Assembly: GCA_021030905.1 (NCBI GenBank)
Contig: JAGFMI010000001.1
Span: forward strand, 2,833,230 to 2,897,229
Length of the DNA: 64,000 nt
Source: Pyrenula massariospora
Lineage: Eukaryota; Ascomycota; Eurotiomycetes; Pyrenulales; Pyrenulaceae
Direction of reading: 5' to 3'
Positions 11,290 to 21,499 of this stretch are shown piece after piece; position 1 is the stretch's first letter, and each line of letters begins with the position of its first letter. A model generated the notes under the pieces. That model was not told the origin of the DNA, did no database searches, and saw nothing but the letters and a program-made list of their open reading frames with translations. Position numbers and translations under genes: made by a program.

Positions 11290-13519
11290 ATGATGTCCTG
11301 TGAAATTTGCTGCGACTTGGATCAGAAGACTCTGATTCGAGTAATGAAGGAAAAACAAAAGATTTGCAAATCAGAGCTGATTCTTCGTCCTCTAATGGAA
11401 TCTAACCAGGAAGTCTATGATGCATCAGCGAAGAAGGGTTGCTTTAACTGCTCGCTAATACTCAGATCTGCTGCAGCTTTTCAGAGGTTTGGTGAGTATG
11501 TTGATCAAATAAGCTTGCGTCTGCCATCTCTTCTGCCATCAGAAGAGCTCGTTGTAGACGTTAGTCTCGAAAATTGCGGACGTGACAATTTTGGTCGTCG
11601 CAGAATGAAGCCGATACAGCTCTACACAACAGATGGTAAGCGATCTATTATTTTGCCCTGTTCGCTTCTATACTTCAAGGTCGTCTATCGTATTAATTCA
11701 AGGTGGCTAAGTGTAAAGAGAGACGCTAGGTACCCCGACGGCAATTCGATCAGCGCCAAATGTAATTCAGGATTCTTCGTCAAACGAAGCCTTCTCTTTG
11801 GCCCGCCAATGGCTTGATGATTGCATCAAATTTCATGATGACTGTCCCTCATGCACTTCTTACACGCTTCCGGATCGTGCCATTTTCATTGGGGCCGGCG
11901 AGTCGAGGTTAGTACTTCATGAGAGTCAACAGCAGTCGGTAGGAGCCTCTTACGCAGCTCTAAGCCATCGCTGGGGGGAGAAGCCGCCCCTCATGTTAAC
12001 ATCGAATTCAAGAGAACAATTCGAACAAGGCATACCTTTTGAGATCCTCCCCCAAACTTTCCGTGATGCTGTCGTCATAGCACAGCGACTGGACATAGAA
12101 TACCTCTGGATCGATTCATTATGCATTGTCCAAGATGACGTAGAAGATTGGCAGCGGCAAAGCGCAGTTATGGGCATGATCTATGCCAATGCGAAACTGG
12201 TGATTGCTGCTGACGAATCCGCGGATGCTCTTTGTGGGCTGTTTCCCAAGCGGGAGCCAGAGCTTTGGAACGTCACACAAATGGACTTTGGAAGCAAAAG
12301 CGGGAAAGAAACATCGATATTTGCAAGATCGGCCCCAGCTTTGAGAGAACCTGATCAAACGAGTCATTCTATACAGCCAATTTATGATGAAAACTTCAGA
12401 ATTAAGCGTAGCCAGCTCGATGATCGTGCCTGGGCCTTCCAAGAGCGTCTACTGGGCACGCGGATACTCCATTATGGTTTGACAGAGATGGCTTGGGAGT
12501 GTGCTACAATGCTACGTTGTGAATGCACCCATTCTACCAGCACGCCAGCCAACTCTGAGGCGCTCGCTGTCTCTTTCAAGCGATTGTGTCTCGGCGGCTG
12601 TGAAGGGTTTCCACAGAATCTTACGCCATCTAGTGCTGCATCTGCTGGAGCAAAATATCGTCACGCCATGCCTTTGTGTAGCCAGCCTCTCAAAATTGGG
12701 GACTTCAAGAGCGAACAATATGATCGATTATGGTTTGAGATCGTTATAGAGTACACAAGAAGAAGCATCACGTATAAAGAGGATGTATTACCTGCCCTTT
12801 CGGGAGTAGCAGCAGTCTATCAGCGCGTTAGCGGATCAGATTATCTTTTTGGTATTTGGTCCCACAACATCTTATATGGTCTTCTGTGGCGAAGATTATG
12901 GAGTCGACCTAGTGAAAGATCGGATGATGGCTACTCTCCGTCATGGTCGTGGGCCTCTATCACGGCAGAAATCGGCTATGATTTTGCTAGGAGGACCGTT
13001 AGAGACGACTCCAAGATTGCCGAAGAGGTTAGCATCGTTTCTTATTCATGTCTACCTTCTTCGCAAAATCCTTTCGGTCCTGGATCCGGCATTCTTTGTG
13101 TGGAAGGCATACTTATTCCCATAAAACTTGTCCAAAATGATCGTGTGGATTCGTTAGGGTCCGTCTGTTTTAAAGGTTACGAAACACCGAAAGCGATACC
13201 TCGAGCTCACTTTATGGTGGCTGACAGAGACTTTCTTAATAAGCTGATTCTCGATGTCGACGTAAGCAAACCCAGTGACACTATCGGGGATTTGTACCTC
13301 CTCCCGATCCTTGAGGATCCACCTAACAGGCTGTTCCCAGGATCTTCGCACCTGGAAAATACTCAAGAAAGATGGCACATAGACGGACTAGCGCTCCGCC
13401 AAATTGTGACAAGCGCAGGTGAGGTTCAATATTCACGTATCGGCTTTGCTACGGGCCGCATAAGTTGCCGTAAAGGTACAAGAAAGGACATACCGAGGGA
13501 AAACATCGTCCTTATCTGA
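11290..13519 (+). CDS. HET-domain protein (heterokaryon incompatibility type)
   Basis: Two exons, 11290-11635 and 11730-13519, give 711 aa; the 94-bp intron has donor GTAAGC and acceptor GCTAG, and this join is the one that restores the usual pre-HET text (VIQDSS...EAFSLARQWLDDC). The N-terminal part has Cys pairs (CEICC, CFNC) common in this family. The HET core follows: YAALSHRWG near residues 190-198, LWIDSLCIVQDD near 241-252, and RAWAFQERLL near 348-357. HET proteins act in the cytoplasm and can trigger programmed cell death when unlike hyphae fuse; a specific partner cannot be read from the sequence. A decayed ankyrin gene lies upstream on the other strand, and similar 40-bp blocks flank the gene. 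The domain call is firm; the acceptor choice is somewhat less so. Confidence 0.88.
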
Positions 13520-15176
13520 AAATCAGAGAGCGACCGTGTGCAATTGGTTTCCATCCATCTTCGTTTAACAATGGGCAATGATAGTAAATAATTGATCGTT
13601 GTGCGCGCGTTCTGCACTGGGCCAGAATATGGACTTCACATCGTCTGCAGAATAGGGCGACTTTGATCGTATAAAGAACAAAATAAGCCACACATCATTA
13701 TGATCCATCCAGAGTTCGACGACTTCCAAATCGCTAAGTCTCGTGCGATCAAGCGTCATTGAGTCCTTCCTTTCCCTGAAACACTTAAGCCTTCCCATAA
13801 AACTCAACTTCAATAAGGTCCTTCAGATATTCGAGTCGTATTATGATCCCTACTTCCAAATTCCACTGCCATACGTTCATACCGCTCCTTGCATTTCAAG
13901 TCCCATCCAATCCATCTCTCACACTGTTCGCATACCTCCAGTTTCAGGACCCTAAATTCAACCAATAACCTAGACCCAAACTCAAGCCTCACCTCCAGTC
14001 CCACCTTCACCAATAACGCATCATTCCCATACATCTCCATCCCGTCTCTCTCTACCCACCTCCCCTAGCAAATCTACGGACTCAAAATCCACGTCTAGAG
14101 CCCTCGGCGGAACCGCATCTCCTCTACCCCAGCTTTGATGTCTTCTCGATTGTTTGTTGCGGGCATATACTGTCTAGCATGTGATTGATGGAAGTTTGAG
14201 CTCAACTTATCAAGATTCAACTTCGTCAGTCTACAAAGCCGCGTCATGACTTTTTCTATTACTCGATTCACAAATATACTTGTTTTAAAATTGCGAAAAT
14301 ACACCTGACTTTGTAGTTTAAAATAAATGATAAAATTTTCCGTTTCAAATTATTAAAAATAAACAAAAAATTTGCAGGAAGCTATGTACAAAGTTTTTAC
14401 AAAAGATATATGCGAAGTAAGTCTAATATTTAGGGGGCTAATCTAATCAATATAAGTTGAATTACAGTCGAAGAAATTTCGCACGCGGCTTAATTGCCCA
14501 GACGACCTATGGAAATTCTCCATTCACCGTCATCTAAGACAGTAGATAAAAATTCGACTTTGACAATTACATTAGTAGTGAGTAACCTCACCATAGGTTG
14601 TCACGACCAGGAGGGGAGAGCCCAGGAAGATAGTACGAAGGGCCTGTTGAAATATTACAATGCTCTACTAATCTTTGAACTTCATCCTTTTGGCTTAGTT
14701 GAATTTTCAACAGGGCCAGCAAAATCTTGGCGGAGAAACTGTAGTCATCCGCATGGCGTTGCATTATTTCAATGCGGTCTAACATCCGCTACAGATAATG
14801 GAGGCTCTAGCGCGATCATGACTCCTAGAGACCGATATAAGGAGATAATACAATCGCGAAATGTTTCCGCTAGCGATACTCGTGCAGCGGCAATACTCGG
14901 CTCCTACTCCCTGGGAGATGAGGGCTGTTGTGCTCCAGTCCACAGAGGCAATCTCCTCTTAACTTTGCAATCTTTTGTTCAGCAAATAGAGGAGTTCACA
15001 CCGTTATATACGACTGTACAGGTCCCACCTGAGAATTCTCTCAACCACTAAGCTTCTAACAGTCATGACTCTACTTTCACAGATGCACGGATTCGTGCAA
15101 GTTCCTACTTTTGATCAGTGTTCAATCCGCAACTGCATGTTTTGTAAACGTAGTGGATGGATATCCTAGTCTCACG
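13520..15176. other. AT-rich spacer, no supported gene
   Basis: 14280-14480 is strongly AT-rich with runs of A and T, suggesting old repeat-induced mutation. A frame of about 185 codons around 14494-15051 has no ATG at its start, no recognised domain and overlaps a repeat block, so it was not called. The spacer ends at the 3' end of the hydrolase gene. Confidence 0.45.
14607..14648 (+). repeat. direct-repeat block, right copy
   Basis: Counterpart of the block at 10994-11033. Here its end forms one arm of an inverted repeat: 14640-14653 pairs with 14704-14717 (GGCCCTGTTGAAAA in reverse complement) at about 12 of 14 positions. This looks like a decayed terminal structure rather than a gene part. 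Confidence 0.45.
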
Positions 15177-16259
15177 TTAGACTTCTAGGAACCCGTTAGC
15201 CGCTCTCAGCGCTTTGGCCCTCTCCTCACCCAAACCCATAAACTTGACGATGATCAAGAGATTATGTACCATCTTTTCTGCTCCATAGTACTCAATTCTA
15301 TTATCCAACTGTCTCATCTTCTCTATCCACTCGACAATGTCTGGGTGAAGCACCTCTGCTGTTCCGTCTTGCACCCAGATCGGTACCTGGCATCGAAATG
15401 GATGGAAAAAGGGTGAAATCCATTTATCTCGTCGGTCCATGCCCTTGGGCGTGAATGAACAAGCGCCCCACTCTATGTACGCCGTGCTTAGAAAGTCATT
15501 TCTTTGATTTGGGCTGGTCTCGACAGTGCATGCTGTCGCTGTTAAATTCAGCCATGGACTATGCAGCAATGCAGCTGCCGGCAGTGGGAGAACAGGATAC
15601 TCATGCAGGTATCGCAAAAGGCTGATGACAATATTCCCACCCGCAGAGTCGCCTGATAGGACGACACGTGAAGAAGGGATGCTCAGGTCATTAAGAAGGT
15701 AAGCGTAGGCGGAAACTGCGTCTTGCAGCTGTGCGGGGAAGTGGCAATTCGGGCGCGATGCAAGGCGAAACTCTGGAGCGAACAGTGTAGAGACCGGAAG
15801 AGACGAGACAAGGGCGTGTAGACCTTCCGAGACATTGGGATCTTGTGGCGAAAGGAGGACATACGCACCACCGTGGAAGTGGAGGACAACAAATTGTTGA
15901 GGAAAATTCGAGAGACTGGTGGCTGAAGGACGTTGAGGATGCCAGATACCGTTGACTAAAGCCGGCTGGATCGCCTCATCCGCAAGAGGGCCGCAGTACA
16001 GACTAGAGCTGGCTGGTTCTAAAGTGACGAAAAGGTCTTTCTGATCATCTGGTCTTATCCGGGGCTGAGGTGCTCTTGTGATACTCCAATATTCGAAAAA
16101 AAATTTTACCAACTCGTTGTTCAGGGCGAGCTGGTATGACCAAGCTGGACAAGGTCTCAAGCTTGAGGCGAGGTAGCGAACACTGAAGTATGGAGCCTTG
16201 AACAGAGCAAGCAGAACAAAATAGATAGTATAGAGGATATTTGGGAGCTGACCTGCCAT
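15177..16259 (-). CDS. alpha/beta hydrolase of the HSL (abhydrolase-3) type
   Basis: One exon, 360 aa. Residues 8-20 are hydrophobic, possibly a membrane anchor or ER signal. The oxyanion-hole motif HGGA is at 129-132 and the nucleophile motif GDSAGG at 203-208 (Ser205). The acid is probably Asp298 or Glu302 in the stretch DGTAEVLHPD, and the base His332 in MVHN. This is the order and spacing of hormone-sensitive-lipase-like esterases, which cleave carboxylic esters of acyl or acetyl groups. The true substrate cannot be told. It is followed, on the same strand, by a thioesterase gene 540 bp upstream and then by a desaturase, which suggests work on fatty-acyl compounds. Length is normal for the family. 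Confidence 0.88.
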   Translation of the reverse strand: MAGQLPNILYTIYFVLLALFKAPYFSVRYLASSLRPCPAWSYQLALNNELVKFFFEYWSITRAPQPRIRPDDQKDLFVTLEPASSSLYCGPLADEAIQPALVNGIWHPQRPSATSLSNFPQQFVVLHFHGGAYVLLSPQDPNVSEGLHALVSSLPVSTLFAPEFRLASRPNCHFPAQLQDAVSAYAYLLNDLSIPSSRVVLSGDSAGGNIVISLLRYLHEYPVLPLPAAALLHSPWLNLTATACTVETSPNQRNDFLSTAYIEWGACSFTPKGMDRRDKWISPFFHPFRCQVPIWVQDGTAEVLHPDIVEWIEKMRQLDNRIEYYGAEKMVHNLLIIVKFMGLGEERAKALRAANGFLEV

Positions 16260-16801
16260 GAATAGTCTACTCGGACCGGTCAGAACATACCTAATAGACG
16301 TGTCTCTTTTTCGGACGATCGCCCACTAATTTGAAGGGCGTACTTCTCTGACCTTCTGCGGATCTTTTCCACTTATAGGAAATATTGAGAGATCATTTTC
16401 GTCGATGTCAGTTCTCCAGATAGCCCTTCCTATGGACCTCTCGTCAGCTCGGTCCTACTTTCCTCCGCGTGCCGAGTCCTGTTGTGGCTAGGTAGGTAAG
16501 ATAAGTGTATCCTTGCATTGGGCAATCCGTTGCGTGTCAGTTCCTGTTGCAGCTCTCATTATCCCACAAGCAGGACCGACATCACAGATGGACATGAAAG
16601 ATGTCCCATCCGAAAGGTTGTGAGGGCGATGGCCGTGGCTGCGTCTGCGCTAGAGCTTATGCAGGATAGGGTGCCATAGAACTATGCAATACATTTGACA
16701 TTGAGCGACTCATAGAAGCAGCGTGACGATGTCCTTTATTTTAAAAAAATCCTAGTTCACCGTCGTACTAGCCCTCAATCCACCAAGTCCCGGACCAGGT
16801 C
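16260..16801. other. intergenic region between hydrolase and thioesterase genes
   Basis: Nothing coding is seen. It must hold the hydrolase promoter and the thioesterase 3' UTR, both on the minus strand. Confidence 0.5.
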
Positions 16802-17383
16802 TTAAAGCTTCGTAGCACTTGCGACCCTCTCTGCCACCTTCGGGGCCTTAAGCTTATGGTGCTCACAGATCGCATAAGCCTTTTTTCCGTCTACTGATGA
16901 TAGTGTAGCCTTGGCCAGGCCAACAAGCTTCCCACTCTGGACCACCTCACACTTAACTCTGCATCTGCTCGGTAGAACAAGCGGGCGCAGATAAGTCACA
17001 TTCATCGCGCGGGTAACGCCACCTGGAGGTCCAGAGCTGCGCCGAATATCAGTGGCTTTTTTCTCGACTTAGAAGGGTACTGCTGACGCACTCGAACTCC
17101 TCAGGGGTTGCTAAAGACAAGGGAAGCGTAGTCGCGAAGACGAGTGAGGTAAACAAATCTTACTCGAATGTCATTCACGGATCAACAAAGATCGAAGGAT
17201 GAGTACCAAAGATAAGCGAAATTGCTGCTCCGTGCAACAAGCCTGAGCTCGGTAAGCACAAGTTTACGTTACAAGGGACGTATCAGCTCTCTCACCATTG
17301 AAGTTCGAATATTCGAGGCCCAAGTCAATTTCTCCCATTAGAAATCCATGACTGGTAGCCTCTTTAATTTGTAATTGGGTCAT
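16802..17383 (-). CDS. hotdog-fold acyl-CoA thioesterase (PaaI/4HBT type)
   Basis: Four exons: 17383-17296, 17242-17207, 17158-17092 and 17036-16802, joined by introns of 53, 48 and 55 bp with donors GTGAGA, GTACTC and GTGCGT. The join gives 141 aa with no frame break. Family marks are LLHGAAISLI (the HGG-like motif at the helix that carries the active site), the GGVTRAMNVTYLRP strand and the late CEHHK motif. Such enzymes release free acids from acyl-CoA; the protein is cytosolic or mitochondrial. The start codon ATG at 17383 is the first in frame after a stop, so the N-terminus is short for the family (usually 150-170 aa) and an upstream exon is possible. The neighbouring hydrolase and desaturase fit a lipid-related group. 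Confidence 0.8.
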
Positions 17384-18599
17384 TGCACCAACGTCAAATT
17401 GCTGTTTCGTTCAGCGTACGCCATTTTGCGAGCAAGAGGGATCACTCAACTGGTCCACCATTCCTTTGTCGATTTCGCTCGATATAAGCAGCTTGTGAAG
17501 CACGCGCTTTCTCGAGGGCCGATTGGTCTTGATTCTTTACCGCCATTGTTATCATAGCGCGATAAGAGAAACCGAAAGACAGTTGGTTATTTCATTCTTG
17601 TATGTTCCAAAAGTTGGACTGGTCGCGTTCTCGTAGTCAGGCTGCCCCCGGCTGGTCGTGGTAGGTGCAAGATCAGGAAGTGATTTGCTCCCACAACCTT
17701 TCGGCATCTGTAACGCATCATTAGTAGACGCCTTTCAAATTATCAGGATCCTTCTCGGCACCAAGACGCCCTGGCTGGGGGTTTGTCTTGTCACGGACCA
17801 TAATCCTTGCGAAACCGGATCTGTGGAAGGATGAACGATTCTACGATCTGAGACTTACGATTCCTAATAAGAATAAGGGCGGGATCACTCGGTAAATCAA
17901 ACCTAAATGAGCGTAGCTCCGATCACAGATCAACTAGACAGCCTTCAGCAAAAGCTTCGGCCAAGTTCTTCATGTTCACAACCATCAAGGTATCTGATAA
18001 TATCAAACGCCAACTCATTCCTTCTCTGATTAGCTATAGATGATTCTCTCGTTGGGTCTAAGCTTCTAGAATCTCAGTCCCCGCTTGCTCCTGTGCAAGG
18101 CTCACGACGAAGCACTGTCACGGAGAACAAATCGAAAATCTCACAACGCATTAACATGCTGTATGATAAAAGCCTTGAGGCTGCGTAATCCCACTGCTGA
18201 TCTCGTAGCGGATCCGCTTATCTTCAACGTATCACAGAGCATGTGTCATCTCTCTCACTTGAGTTTGAGTCAGCCGCAACGCAAGCAGCTTTCGGCCAGG
18301 AAAAGGGCCGTGGATAATACAAGGCACTTGCATGCCGCACCTTAGTCTAAATACCCATTTCTGACAATATTCCTTGAGCTGTGAGTACATGGAGACAGTG
18401 AGGATCGACTAGCAAAAATTTCGATAATTTCCGGACGCTAGGTCGCGGGAAGACCATCATCGGCCGGGATATGGCCATAGACTCCGAACATCTGAGCCCA
18501 AGGTATAAATCGACGACCATGTCCGAGTAAACCTCTTCTTTCAGCCCATTTGACGAGACCAAGGTCTCAACTTCTGACTAGCTATCCGGGTCACCTAAG
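17384..18599. other. intergenic region between thioesterase and desaturase
   Basis: The two genes diverge from here, so both promoters lie inside. On the minus strand near 18562-18430 a 40-codon frame (KWAERRGLLGHGRRF..., GVYGHIPADDGL) reads like real protein before a TAG and may be a relic exon; no family was recognised. Otherwise nothing is seen. Confidence 0.4.
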
Positions 18600-20081
18600 A
18601 TGCCAATCGACTTCGAAAGTCATCCTTCGGAGCATGCCCCCACAGGTGTAGGTCTCCGTACTCCCTTTAATAAATTTTGGTCCTCAGATAACAAACCATT
18701 CATAGCAATTAGGACCGGAAGTAGGAATTGCTGAGCTCCGCAAGGCCATCCCGCCCCACTGCTTCAAGTCTTCTTATATTCGATCTTTGGGATATTTATC
18801 GCGAGATGTATTATCGGCTGCAGTACTCATGGTTGGAGCATATCATTTGATCCCTAGCATTGAGAATCATTTGCCGCGGCTTGCAGCCTGGGCTCTATAT
18901 GGATATGTCGAGGGCCTTGTTTTCGTAGGCATGTGGGTAAGTTGTTGCATTCGTTACGCATGATTTCCCAATTGCTCAGCAGATGTAAGATCCTCGCTCA
19001 TGAATGCGGACATGGCGCATTTTCTACTTCAGAGAAGCTGAATCACACCATCGGATACCTCTTACACACCTCCCTCATGACCCCCTATTTCTCGTGGAGA
19101 TCAACTCATCGCAGGCACCACATCTACGCAAACAACCTTTCGAAGGACCACAATTATGTCCCTCCTCGGCGAGGTGAGTATGCTTCGAGCCTGCGGACAG
19201 ACGTCAAACGCCTTGAAGAAATGACAGAAGACGCCCCTATCGTCACCTTCTTTAGGCTTATGATGCAGCAGCTGATTGGCTGGCCATGGTATCTTGCAAC
19301 CAACATTACCGCGGCCGAGGATAGCCTGCCAAAACCCAAATCAAAGATGCCTCTGGGTAACAGCCATTTTGCACCTTGGGGGTCTGTTTTCCGGCCAGAC
19401 GAGGCTCATCTCATCTTGATCTCAGATCTCGGGCTGCTTGGAATGGCCTATCTTCTTTATACAGCTTCCTCTCAGCTCGGGAATGCCAACGTTGCTCTTC
19501 TCTACTTGCAGCCTTACCTCTGGGTCAATCATTGGATCGTCGCAATTACCTTTATGCACCACACACATCCTGATATTCCCAAGTTCGAGGATAGGGCCTG
19601 GACCTTCCTGAAAGGGGCGACGGCAACAGTTGATCGTGAGTTTGGGTGGCTAAGCAAGCATTTCATACACAACATCGTCGAGTTCCACGTGATCCATCAT
19701 TTGTTCCCGTAGGTGACCTCTTTCTTCCACAGTCTACGAGATCCACCTTACCTCAGCTTGAACGAAAAGTTCTTCCCTATCCTGCACTAACGCATTCAAA
19801 GACGAATACCCTTCTACCACGCAGAAGAGGCGACAAGGGCTATCCAGCCATTGCTGGGCAAGGCTTACCACGAGGACAAGCAACGACCTTTCCTCTCAGG
19901 CCTGTGGGAGGCGTTCACAAAATGCCAGTGGGTCGAGCCAGACGAACCCAGTAAAGCGCCAAAAGACCAGGCAATGTATTACAAAGCCTGGCCCTCCCCG
20001 CCGCCAGAGACTGCCATGGGCATCAAGGGTTTGTTCAGACGGGCTCGGGCCGTTGGCACAGGCTTCTACGCCAAATGGTGA
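18600..20081 (+). CDS. delta-12-type fatty acid desaturase
   Basis: Four exons: 18600-18645, 18725-18936, 18990-19708 and 19802-20081, giving 418 aa. The three histidine boxes of membrane desaturases are present: HECGH (90-94), HRRHH (126-130) and HVIHH (319-323). The segment IAELRKAIPPHCF near the N-terminus and the region between boxes match the fungal oleate desaturase family, which adds a cis double bond at C12 of oleoyl chains in the ER using cytochrome b5 electrons. Family members are usually 440-480 aa; here the N-terminus is short, and the first exon (15 codons, donor GTGTAG) is the least certain part. Stretches of hydrophobic residues at about 45-85 and 215-260 fit the two membrane hairpins. 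A front fragment of an MFS gene follows at 170 bp. Confidence 0.88.
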
Positions 20082-20251
20082 TGGCGGGTGTCCCACGCCT
20101 GATTATTAAAGAATAAAGGCCGAGTATATCTGATATCGGTTACAGAATGAGTGGAACTCGAGAGACGGTGCAGTTCGCGGCGAGCGGGAGGAACATGGAG
20201 TAGCCGAGCTATATTGCGAATACACCGACTGATCTAAGCGTAACTACACCA

Positions 20252-20690
20252 ATGATGAAATACGTGAAGCCCATACAAGCGCCAGCACTGCAATGCTACC
20301 GGTTCAGTGCAGGGCGGGAGGGGTCGCCCCCTGATAACGCACCAATCAGCTTCAAATGGCAGACCCTAAAAGCATTCTGGAATTCGGTCCTCGGATCCTT
20401 CTTCTTACCCTTCAATTCTTGGTAAGTAAATCGAGCTCCAAGATAGAGACTCCTCTCCTGTCCCTGACGCTTTTAACGTCCAACACGTTCCGATCGATCC
20501 TCAGGGGTATCATCAACAGCTTCGGCGTCTATCAAACCTTCTCCGGTATTCTTCTCGGCTCAGCATCCACCGCATCTGAAGGTTTTTGGATCGGTTCTCT
20601 GCAAGGAGCCCTACTGTTCTCAGTGGGCATCATCACTGGCCCGTTTTTCGACTGGGGTTACTTACGAGCTCTGAAGGGAGATGTCTCAAG
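20252..20690 (+). pseudogene. 5' fragment of an MFS (monocarboxylate-type) transporter gene
   Basis: Exon 20252-20421 and exon from 20505, with a clean 83-bp intron (GTAAGT...TCAG), encode the front of a 12-helix transporter: a soluble N-terminus, then FWNSVLGSFFLPFNSWGIINSFGVYQTF (helix 1 and loop, split by the intron) and WIGSLQGALLFSVGIITGPFFDWGYLR (helix 2). This is the MCT-like signature of fungal monocarboxylate transporters. After about 20685 the similarity stops and no later helix is found within the following 800 bp, so about three quarters of the gene is missing. It is probably a relic cut by a rearrangement or deletion beside the desaturase gene. Confidence 0.72.
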
Positions 20691-21499
20691 ATCCAAGACA
20701 GCCTTTAAGAGTAGGAACGCAAGGTGCAGATATTTAAAGAGCATAAGCATCAGTCAAAGCCAATCGTTGAAAATGATAAAGATGCGATATACATGCTCTA
20801 GCACCCGTTGGATCTTGGTCAATCACTGAGGGCTGCATGCTAATACCGTTCATATTGAAGTAGTTTTGGCCAAATCTCTCGTTTATATTCGTATGATTAG
20901 TCTGTATTGATTGCACTCTCCTCCACCACTTTGAGATTGTGAGCCAATTTGAACGCGTTAGCTAGAGATTGTAAATAACGCAACGTTGAAGATGTGGATA
21001 GTTGCCTGGGACACGGCTGTGACATCAATGGTGTCAAGAAGATGGTGTAATGAGTAGAGGCGGCGGCAGAAGCATATTTTTGGCGACATGCAAATGAGGC
21101 TGCTTTACTATGTTCCTAGCTTATACCGGTCGCTTGGGATAGCGTTGCTCGCTTTCGCTATGCAAGCATGACGGCCTCCAATGATAGGTCTCGGTACAGA
21201 TTAAAAAACCCAAGTTTTCCCGTCAATATCAAGTAGAATGAGCGTCGGATCTTAGCAATGTTATCGAAAGCGCGAGCAAGGTCATCATGTCAGAACAACT
21301 TGATTGTTGCATCCTTAGCTCTACTCAAGATATCCTCAGGATCGGGGAGCTCCATAAGATCGACTCGACGAAACTCCATCTCCTCAAGGTTTGTTGGCTC
21401 GAGAATCATGACAATTACTGCAGCCTCACGTCCACGCGGGTAAACTGGAAGACCGAATCGCGGAGGAGGCACGAAAGGCCGTTTGGCGATTAGCATATA
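20691..21499. other. spacer after the transporter fragment
   Basis: No gene supported. The breakpoint of the transporter fragment lies at the left side and the 3' end of the ankyrin-HET gene at the right side. Confidence 0.45.

Noticed and set aside
14494-15051. 185-codon plus-strand frame
   Set aside because: No ATG at its start, no domain, overlaps a repeat block and inverted repeat; taken as chance in decayed DNA.
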